From Streptomyces diastaticus subsp. diastaticus (GTDB lineage: Bacteria; Actinomycetota; Actinomycetes; Streptomycetales; Streptomycetaceae): a stretch of DNA of 64,000 nucleotides. The stretch lies in NCBI RefSeq assembly GCF_011170125.1, contig NZ_BLLN01000005.1:558001-622000 (forward strand). Reading direction: 5' to 3'. Numbering within the stretch: position 1 is the first letter of the stretch; every line of letters begins with the position of its first letter. Below, in pieces: positions 52,689-64,000 of this stretch. The notes under the pieces are model-generated. The model was not told the origin of the DNA. It searched no databases and saw only the letters and a list, made by a program, of their open reading frames with translations. Made by a program: the position numbers and the translations under genes.

Positions 52689-53291
52689 GTGGAACGTCCC
52701 AGGAACCCCCTCGCCCGCAGAAGACTGCTGAAGACGGCGGCCGCGCTGCCGGCCGTGCTGCTCGCCGGTTCGGCCGGGCCCGCCTTCGCCGGCCGGGCGG
52801 AGACCCGCCGCCGCCCCGACGCCGACTGGGTGCCGGCCGCCCCCGGCAACTACACCGTGGCCAACCGGCCGCGCGAGTACCCGGTGGACTTCGTCGTCAT
52901 CCACGTGACGCAGGAGACGTACGCCGACACCCTCGGCATCTTCCAGAACCCTGCCAAGAAGGTCTCGGCCCACTACGTCGTACGCTCCGCCGACGGGCAT
53001 GTCGCCCAGTGCGTGCGCGAGGCCGACGTCGCCTGGCACGCGGGCAACTGGGACTACAACACCCGCAGCATCGGCATCGAGCACGAGGGGTGGGTCGACC
53101 AGCCGGAGTACTTCACCGACGAGCTGTACTCCGCCTCGGCCGCGCTCACCGCGGCGGTCTGCGACTCGTACGCCGTCCCGAGGACGCGGGCGCACATCAT
53201 CGGCCACCACGAAGTGCCCGGCGCCACCCACACCGATCCCGGCCCCCTGTGGGACTGGGACCGCTACATCGAGCTGGTCCAGGCCGCCTGA
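52689..53291 (+). CDS. Tat-exported N-acetylmuramoyl-L-alanine amidase (type 2)
   Basis: 200 residues. The N-terminus has a twin-arginine signal (RRRLLKTAAALPAVLLAG, cleavage after AFA near 35). The amidase_2/PGRP fold follows with zinc ligand His in 'VDFVVIHVTQE', 'SAHYVVRSADGHVAQCVREADVAWHAGNW', 'SIGIEHEG' and His/Asp residues in 'IIGHHEVPGATHTDPG'. It should cleave the amide bond between MurNAc and the peptide stem outside the cell. GTG 52689 has GGCAGGA upstream. It ends 38 bases before the convergent end of the tetramate cluster. Confidence 0.92.
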   Translation: MERPRNPLARRRLLKTAAALPAVLLAGSAGPAFAGRAETRRRPDADWVPAAPGNYTVANRPREYPVDFVVIHVTQETYADTLGIFQNPAKKVSAHYVVRSADGHVAQCVREADVAWHAGNWDYNTRSIGIEHEGWVDQPEYFTDELYSASAALTAAVCDSYAVPRTRAHIIGHHEVPGATHTDPGPLWDWDRYIELVQAA

Positions 53292-53329
53292 GCGGCCGGC
53301 CGCGGGGCGCGCGCCCCGCGGCCGCCTTG

Positions 53330-54523
53330 TCACCAGGTCACCCGGAGCTGCTCGGGGCTGCGCGAGGTGCCGGCCGGGCGCCAGCTGACCGCCTGTCCCG
53401 GTTCGGCCAGCCGCAGCCCGGGGAGACGGACCGCCAGCCGGTGCAGACCCAGGTGGAGTTCGAGCCGGGCCAGCCACGCCCCCAGACAGTAGTGGGGCCC
53501 GGCGCCGAAGGAGAGCGTGGGCGCCGGGAGGGGGGTGAACAGCGCCTCGGTCTGCGCGGCGGGGAAGACCGCCGGGTCGCGGTTGGCGGTGGTGGAGTCG
53601 GCGAGCACCACCGATCCGGCCGGGATGAGCACCCCGCCCACCTCGGCGTCCTCGATGGCGCAGCGGGTGCTGCCCGGGTCGTCGCCGAGCGGGATCAGGT
53701 GGATCAGGCGGGCGGCGGCCAGTTCCGCCGACGCCTCGTCGGCCAGCCGGGGCCAGGCGTCCGGCCGCTCCCCGAGCAGGTAGAGCAGGGAGTTGCCGAG
53801 CATCGTCATGGTGCTGTCGTGGCCCCCCGCCACCAGTCCGCAGATAAGGCTGACCAGTCGGGCCTCGGGGATGCCGCCCTCCTGGTCGGCGGCCCGCACC
53901 AGGCTGCTGACGAGGTCGTCGCCGGGGGCGCGGCGCCGCTCGCTGAGCAGCCGGGCGCCGAAGGCCGAGAACTCCGCGAGCGCCGCGTCCACCTCCTCCC
54001 GCGGGCGGGTGCCGTCGCAGAAGGCGTGTTCGCTCCAGTGGCGCAGCCGGCCGTGCGCCGAGGCGTCGAGCCCCATCAGGCGGCTGATCACCGCGAGCGG
54101 CAGCGGCAGGGTGAACTCGGCGACGGCGTCCACCGGGCCGCCGCGGGCGGCCATCTCGTCCAGCAGGTGGTCCACGATCGCGGCGATCCAGGGCCGCCAC
54201 CGGGCGACGGCTCGCGGGGTGAAGGCCCGGCGCAGCGTGCGGCGCAGCCGCAGGTGCTCCGCCCCGTCCTGGTTGAACATCAACTCGGGGTCGTCCACGA
54301 GGCCCGCGGCCTGCGAGCGGGCGGGGCCGTCCCGGTCGTAGAGCGCGGCGCGGCCGAAGCGGCTGTCGCTGAGCACCTGGCGCACGTCGGCGTAGCGGTC
54401 CACGAGCCAGCCGGGAGAACCGTCGGGCAGGGTGCACGGCCGGGGCGGCCCGGGTTCGGCGGGCCCGCGCCGGTGGAGCGGGGCGAGCGGCGGTCCGGCC
54501 TGCGCGGGGAGTGCGGTGGACAA
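53330..54523 (-). CDS. Cytochrome P450 of the tetramate macrolactam cluster (FtdF/IkaD position)
   Basis: 397 residues starting at TTG 54523, five bases after GGAGGT; the upstream frame is not conserved-looking. The I-helix motif 'AGGHDSTMT' and heme loop 'FGAGPHYCLGAWLAR' are intact. At the K-helix, where nearly all P450s have ExxR, the sequence is ARLIHLIP, so both Glu and Arg are missing. Only a few P450s (for example some Streptomyces CYP156/157 members) are known to tolerate this. By position, the last gene of the operon, it should be a tailoring oxidase of the macrolactam. Confidence 0.9.
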   Translation of the reverse strand: MSTALPAQAGPPLAPLHRRGPAEPGPPRPCTLPDGSPGWLVDRYADVRQVLSDSRFGRAALYDRDGPARSQAAGLVDDPELMFNQDGAEHLRLRRTLRRAFTPRAVARWRPWIAAIVDHLLDEMAARGGPVDAVAEFTLPLPLAVISRLMGLDASAHGRLRHWSEHAFCDGTRPREEVDAALAEFSAFGARLLSERRRAPGDDLVSSLVRAADQEGGIPEARLVSLICGLVAGGHDSTMTMLGNSLLYLLGERPDAWPRLADEASAELAAARLIHLIPLGDDPGSTRCAIEDAEVGGVLIPAGSVVLADSTTANRDPAVFPAAQTEALFTPLPAPTLSFGAGPHYCLGAWLARLELHLGLHRLAVRLPGLRLAEPGQAVSWRPAGTSRSPEQLRVTW

Positions 54524-54603
54524 GGTACCTCCGGGCGGTGGTCGTACGGGGACGAGAGGCGCGGCGGGACGGGGCGGGACGCCTGGCGGCGACCCGGCGC
54601 CGG

Positions 54604-55659
54604 TCACAGGGCGACCAGGACTTTGCCGAAGTTGGCCGTGCGGTCGTGGTAAAGGCTGCCGTAGGCGGCGGGGATGGCGTCGAAACCGTGGTGCAGCGTG
54701 TGGTCGCAGACCACCTCGTCGCGGCGGAGACGCTCACCGAGGTCGGCGTGGAGGGCCTGCCAGTTGGCGTCGGTGAACCACTCCAGGGAGAAGATCCCGC
54801 GCACGGTGGTCCGCGGGAACATGATGTGCGGCAGGAGTCGCGGCCCGTCCGCCTCGCCGCCGACCTGGGTCGCCCACTGCCAGCAGACGGCCACCTTGCT
54901 GCCGACGTTGAGCCGGGCGAAGACCGCGTCGGTGACGGCGCCGCCGAGGTTGTCGAAGTAGAGGTCGACGCCGTCGGGCACGGCCCGGTCCAGTGCCTCG
55001 CCCACCTCCTCGGCGGTGTCGCCGTGCCGGTAGCGGACGACCGCGTCGAAGCCGAGCCCGGTCAGGTAGGCGGCCTTCGCCGGGCTGGAGGTGGTGCCGA
55101 CCACCCGGACCCCGGCGAGCCGGGCGAGCTGGCCGGCCAGGGTGCCGACGGCTCCGGAGGCGCCGCTGATCACCAGGGTCTGGCCGGGCCGTGGCGTCAG
55201 GAAGGTGGTGAGGGTGGCCCAGGCGGTCATACCGGGGCCGCCCGTCGCGCTGAGCGCGGTCTCCAGGGGCACGGCGGCGTCGTACCAGTGGCGGCTCAGG
55301 CGGCGGTAGGCGGGGAAGACCATCGGGAAGGTGCCGGTCTGCCAGAGCCTGGGGGCGCCGTCGCTGATCACGTGGGACTGCCAGCCGCCGAAACCCTGGA
55401 CGAGGTCGCCGGGCCGGTGGGCGGCGCGCGGCCCGGCCTCGACCACCTCCATGATCGAGTCGGCACCCATGTGGCCGCCGACGGGGGTGTCGAGGGCGAT
55501 GCCCTGGAGGTAGGGGTCGACCGACACGTAGAGGGTCTTGAGCAGCATCTCCTCGGGTGCGAGGTCGATGGCGACGTCCTCGACCACTTTCTCGTAGACC
55601 CGGTCGACGTCCGGGGTGCCTGGCACGTGCTCGCGGACCACCCACTTCTTGATCTTCAC
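54604..55659 (-). CDS. Zinc-free MDR-type NADP-dependent alcohol dehydrogenase/reductase (FtdE/IkaC-like)
   Basis: 351 residues of the medium-chain reductase superfamily, prostaglandin-reductase/curcumin-reductase branch: 'LYVSVDPYLQGIALD' near the start, nucleotide loop 'ISGASGAVGTLAGQLARLAG' at about 153-172, and 'DLYFDNLGGAVTDAVFARL'. No zinc-binding Cys set is present. In PTM clusters, the homologous enzyme performs the reductive cyclisation that closes the six-membered ring of the 5-5-6 or 5-6-5 carbocycle. GTG 55659 overlaps the upstream stop (GTGA), so it is co-translated with the FAD enzyme. Confidence 0.88.
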   Translation of the reverse strand: MKIKKWVVREHVPGTPDVDRVYEKVVEDVAIDLAPEEMLLKTLYVSVDPYLQGIALDTPVGGHMGADSIMEVVEAGPRAAHRPGDLVQGFGGWQSHVISDGAPRLWQTGTFPMVFPAYRRLSRHWYDAAVPLETALSATGGPGMTAWATLTTFLTPRPGQTLVISGASGAVGTLAGQLARLAGVRVVGTTSSPAKAAYLTGLGFDAVVRYRHGDTAEEVGEALDRAVPDGVDLYFDNLGGAVTDAVFARLNVGSKVAVCWQWATQVGGEADGPRLLPHIMFPRTTVRGIFSLEWFTDANWQALHADLGERLRRDEVVCDHTLHHGFDAIPAAYGSLYHDRTANFGKVLVAL

Positions 55660-57383
55660 TGCGGCTCCTTCGGCGCGGGGGCGGCTTCCTGTTGCGGCCC
55701 GACGGGGATGACGAGGTGGGTGGGGGGCGGCGCGGACGTGTCGACGGAGGCGGTGAAGGGCAGGCCGTCGTCGCGGCAGACGAACTGCATGACGTGGCGG
55801 CCGGCCGCGGCGGCGCGGATCAGGCCGCCGGTGGTCGCCCAGACGCCTGACTGGTAGAAGTCGCCGAGGCCGGGCAGGCCGGGGCCGTGCCGCTTCACCA
55901 GTTCCTCCAGCGTCTCGCCGCTCTCCACGAACGGCTGCCAGCCGAGCACCGTCCCGTCGTGGTTGCCGGTGTAGCGGACTTGAGTGAGGGGGCTGGAGAC
56001 GTCTCGTACGGCGATGGACTCCTCCAGGCCGGGGAAGCGCTCCTCCAGGAACGCCACCAGCGCCTTCCTGGCCCGGTGCTTGGCGGCGTAGTAGCCGCGC
56101 CCGTGGCGCACGGGCAGGGTGTGCAGCTCCTGTCCGCCCCGGCTGCGGGTGGCCTGCTCGGGGCCTTCGTCCAGGGCGCGCCAGGGGGCGATGTCGCAGA
56201 AGTAGGTGGCGTAGACGACGCTCGTGCCCGGTGGCGAGAGTTCGGGGTAGTGGCGGTTGCGGAACTGGACGTTGATGCTCGGGTGGCGGATGCCGGTCAG
56301 CTCGGCGGCCTGCTCGTCGGTGAGGAGGTAGGTGGTGCAGGGGTCGGCCTCGGGGAAGTCACGCCGCAGGCCGAGGAAGAGGGTGAAGTAGCCGGGGAAG
56401 ACCATGCCGGGGCGGTGCAGGGTCTCGGTGTAGAGCCGCCGGTAGGCGTCGTCGAGGTAGCGGCCGCCGAGGAACTTGTTCATGGTGGTCGGGCCGTCGG
56501 CCGCCGACACCACGATGTCGGCCCGCAGTTCACGGCCGTCGCTCAGGCGCACCCCGGCGGCCCGGTCGTTCTCGACGATCACCTCCTCGACCTTGGTGTT
56601 GTACGCGATCTCGCCGCCCAGCCCGAGGTAGCGCCGCTCGATCGACCGGGCGACGCCGAGTGAGCCGCCCTGGGGGACGCCCGCGGAGAGGTTGGCGTGC
56701 GAGGCGAGCTGGAAGTGGGTGGGCAGGACGGGGAAGTTGGGATGCTTCTCGTAGAGGACGAAGTTGAACGCCTGCCGCAGCAGCGGGTCCTGGAAACGGG
56801 CCGCGTACTCCGCCATCAGCACGGAGATCGTCTTGCGCACGGCGTTGGCGTACGGGACGAAGGAGGCGAGCATCCGCAGCCGCTCCAGGCGGCCCATGAG
56901 GCCGACGGGTTTGAGGAAGGGGTAGACGGCGAGGGCCTTGCGGAAGGCGCGCAGGCGGCCGCAGAACTCCTTGATCCGCTGGGCGTCGGCGGGCGAGAGG
57001 GCGGTGAGGTGGGCCTGGAGGCGGTCGGGGTCGGAGTAGAAGTAGACGGCGCGTCCGTCCTGGCCCCGGACGACGTTGAAGACCTCGAAGTGACGGACCT
57101 CCTTGCCCTGGAGGGCGCCGAGCTCCAGCCAGATCTGGTGCATCTCGTTGCCCGGGCCGCTGCCCAGCATCCAGCTGACGCAGGCGTCCAGGGTGTAGTC
57201 GCCGCGCTCCCAGGCGGTGCAGCAGCCGCCGGGGATCTCGTGCATCTCCAGGATCCTGGTGCGGTAGCCGTTCATCTGGGCGTAGCAGCCGGTGGAGAGA
57301 CCGCCGAGCCCCGCCCCGATGATGAGCATGGTCTCCCGGCGGCCCGCCGCCGGTGCGGTGGACCGCTCCCCCGCTGTCGTCAT
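55656..57383 (-). CDS. Phytoene-desaturase-like FAD oxidoreductase, second of pair (FtdD-like)
   Basis: 575 residues. The N-terminal FAD site 'LIIGAGLGGLSTGCYAQMNG' is at about 20-39, followed by 'GGCCTAWERGDYTLDACVSWMLG', 'GVPQGGSLGVARSIERRYLGLGG' and a C-terminal 'GLGDFYQSGVWATTGGLIRAA'. It is a close paralogue of the protein encoded by the next gene upstream. In PTM biosynthesis these flavoenzymes build the cyclopentane rings from the polyene tetramate. It overlaps both neighbours by four bases, so the operon is tightly coupled. Confidence 0.9.
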   Translation of the reverse strand: MTTAGERSTAPAAGRRETMLIIGAGLGGLSTGCYAQMNGYRTRILEMHEIPGGCCTAWERGDYTLDACVSWMLGSGPGNEMHQIWLELGALQGKEVRHFEVFNVVRGQDGRAVYFYSDPDRLQAHLTALSPADAQRIKEFCGRLRAFRKALAVYPFLKPVGLMGRLERLRMLASFVPYANAVRKTISVLMAEYAARFQDPLLRQAFNFVLYEKHPNFPVLPTHFQLASHANLSAGVPQGGSLGVARSIERRYLGLGGEIAYNTKVEEVIVENDRAAGVRLSDGRELRADIVVSAADGPTTMNKFLGGRYLDDAYRRLYTETLHRPGMVFPGYFTLFLGLRRDFPEADPCTTYLLTDEQAAELTGIRHPSINVQFRNRHYPELSPPGTSVVYATYFCDIAPWRALDEGPEQATRSRGGQELHTLPVRHGRGYYAAKHRARKALVAFLEERFPGLEESIAVRDVSSPLTQVRYTGNHDGTVLGWQPFVESGETLEELVKRHGPGLPGLGDFYQSGVWATTGGLIRAAAAGRHVMQFVCRDDGLPFTASVDTSAPPPTHLVIPVGPQQEAAPAPKEPQ

Positions 57384-59051
57384 GAGTCGCGCCTTTCCTC
57401 GGGGTGCCAGCGGTCGAGCTGCGGGAGCCGGCCGAGTCTGCCGGGGTGCCAGAGCTCGCCGCCGGTGCTCTCCTGGGCGCGGAAGGGCAGGCCCAGTTCC
57501 GCGCAGAGGTACTGGACGGCGAAGCGGCCGGTGGAGGCGGCGCGGATCAGGCCGCCCATGCCCACCCACTGCCCGGCCATGGAGAAGCCGGCCAGTCCGG
57601 GCAGCCGCATCCGGTCCTTGCCGACCAGGTCGGCGGCGATGTCGTCGGCGTCGGAGAACGCCTTCCAGGCCAGGATGGAGCCGTTGTGGTTGCCGGTGTA
57701 ACGGCGGGTGGTCGCGGGGGTGGCGACGTCGACCAGCTCGATCCGCCCGGCACACTCGCGCCAGCGCCGGGTGAGGAAGTCCCGGACGAAGGCGGCCACC
57801 CGGCGCTTCTCCTCGCGGTAGCGCCGGCGGTCGGTGCGGCGCAGTTCGGCCCAGTGGGCGTAGTCGCTGAAGTAGGTGCAGTGGACCACGGACCGGCCGG
57901 GCGGGGCGAAGCCGTCGCAGTAGCGGGAGCGCAGTTGCACGACGAGGCTGTTCTGGAGGGCGCCGGGCAGCCGGGCTCCCTCCTCGGCGGCGAGCAGGTA
58001 CGTGGTGCTGTGCGCGTCCTCCTCGGGAAGGGGGCCGTCGATTCCGACGAACGCGGAGACCACGGCGGGGAAGAGGGTGCCGGGGGCCTCCAGCAGTTCG
58101 TCGTAGAGCTTGTCGACGCGCGGGCCGGTGTACTTCCCGCCCAGCAGGCCGTGGACGGTGGTGTGGCCGTCGCAGGCGGAGACGACGTGCTCGGCGTAGT
58201 AGCGGCGGCCGCCGCGCAGTTCGAGGCCGATCGCCCGGTCGTTCTCGACCAGGATCCTCTCGGCGCGGGCGCGGTAGCTGACGGTTCCGCCGAGCCCGGT
58301 GTACCGCTCCTCGACCGAACGGGCCAGGCCCAGCGAACCGCCCTGCGGGAAACCGGCGTTGCCGTGGTGGGCGGCGGCCATGTTGAAGAGGTAGGGCAGC
58401 AGCGGGAACCCCTCGGGGTCCTGGAAGAAGATGTTGCGGAACGCCTTGCGCAGCAGCGGGTCCTCGAACCGGTCGGCGAAGCGGTGCATCGGGGTGGCGG
58501 CGGTGCGCCAGAAGAGGCGGAAGGCGGGCAGCACGGTGCGCAGGGTGGCCGCTCTCTCGCGTACCGTCCGCAGGGCGGGGGCGGTGAGGAAGGGGTACAG
58601 CTCGATCTCGGTGAACCGCCGCAGGTCGCGGCAGAAGGCCCGGATCTGCCGGGCGTCGGCCGGGGAGACCTCCAGCAGGTGGGCCTGGAGCCGGTCGGGG
58701 TCGTTGTAGAAGACCACCGACCGGCCGGTCTCGTCGGTGACCTTGTTGAACAGCTCGAAGTTGGTGACGGTCTTGCCGTCGAGCGCGCCCAGTTCCCGCC
58801 AGACCTGGTGGGCGTCGTTGCCCTCGGCGGTGCCGATCAGCCACTCGATGCAGTAGTCGAAGAGGTAGCCGTCCCGGGACCAGGCGGTGCAGCAGCCGCC
58901 GGGGAGCACGTGCTTCTCGAAGATCCGGGTGCGCATGCCGCTCATCTGCGCGTAGCAGCCGGTGGCGAGTCCGGCCATGCCGGCGCCGACCACGAGGACG
59001 CGCGGCGGGCTGCCCGGAGCGGGCTCGCGCCGGGTCCACTCGCTGTCCTCC

Positions 59052-59062
<11 letters not shown>
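57380..59062 (-). CDS. Phytoene-desaturase-like FAD oxidoreductase, first of pair (FtdC-like)
   Basis: 560 residues. FAD site 'VLVVGAGMAGLATGCYAQMSG' at about 22-42, then 'GGCCTAWSRDGYLFDYCIEWLIG', 'GFPQGGSLGLARSVEERYTGLGG' and a C-terminal 'GFSMAGQWVGMGGLIRAA'. It starts at GTG 59062 inside the end of the synthetase gene, behind GGGGGAGG. With its paralogue it makes the polycyclic skeleton: the presence of two such enzymes plus the MDR reductase predicts a tricyclic (5-5-6 type) product rather than a bicyclic one. Confidence 0.9.

Positions 59063-64000
<4,938 letters not shown>

Overview
The window is actinobacterial and almost certainly Streptomyces. It has very high G+C with third-position bias, many GTG/TTG starts, GTGA/ATGA stop-start overlaps, long perfect GC hairpins as terminators, and familiar Streptomyces families (ECF41-type sigma factor, conservon-like proteins, SWIM/SNF2 pair). 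Everything below is read by eye from sequence; no database search was run.

Region 1 (1-9.4 kb) looks like a zinc-starvation locus. It holds the tail of a zinc ABC permease, the solute-binding protein AztC flanked by two AztD-like lipoprotein metallochaperones, and, divergently, zinc-independent copies of ribosomal proteins S14 and L28 behind a Zur-like operator. Leading away from the same intergenic region is a tight operon that I cannot match to a characterised pathway: a decarboxylase-fold PLP enzyme (Y4yA-like), a cysteine-synthase/rhodanese fusion, a SufS-like class V enzyme with its catalytic Cys, and then a SAM methyltransferase that has its own Zur-like box. A 14-codon open frame and two mutually exclusive hairpins lie just before the first enzyme. 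This is the best candidate for an undescribed system: zinc-responsive biosynthesis of a small, possibly sulfur-containing molecule.

Region 2 (9.4-20 kb) is an eroded accessory zone. It contains a LysR remnant, a frameshifted methyltransferase, broken IS630- and IS110-type transposases and a broken serine recombinase, interspersed with intact genes: a GNAT, an SDR/TetR divergent pair with palindromic operators, and an ECF41-type module. In that module a CMD-family protein, an NmrA-like epimerase carrying a frameshift, and a sigma factor with a SnoaL-like tail are associated with two divergent TGTCACA promoters.

Region 3 (20-53 kb) is denser and mostly intact. It includes YjbQ, an FAD monooxygenase, an ABC exporter with MarR repressor and MltG, an L,D-transpeptidase, a heterodimeric ABC exporter with one complete and one degenerate ATP site, a YdjM-like hydrolase, a Ski2-like helicase, TesB plus a TPR protein, orphan conservon-type proteins (roadblock and GTPase), a PPOX enzyme, an MpaB-type oxygenase, a secreted hydrolase, an SNF2 helicase with a SWIM partner, a small SH3-like secreted protein, a proline-rich membrane protein with tetrapeptide repeats, divergent xylA/xylB, and a Tat-exported amidase.

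Region 4 (53.3-64 kb, minus strand, running off the right edge) is a polycyclic tetramate macrolactam (PTM) gene cluster. In transcription order it has the iterative PKS-NRPS (KR-ACP-C-A-PCP-TE visible, with an adenylation pocket resembling that for ornithine), two phytoene-desaturase-like FAD enzymes, an alcohol-dehydrogenase-type reductase and a cytochrome P450. The gene complement is that of frontalamide/ikarugamycin-type clusters; the P450 lacks the usual ExxR motif.
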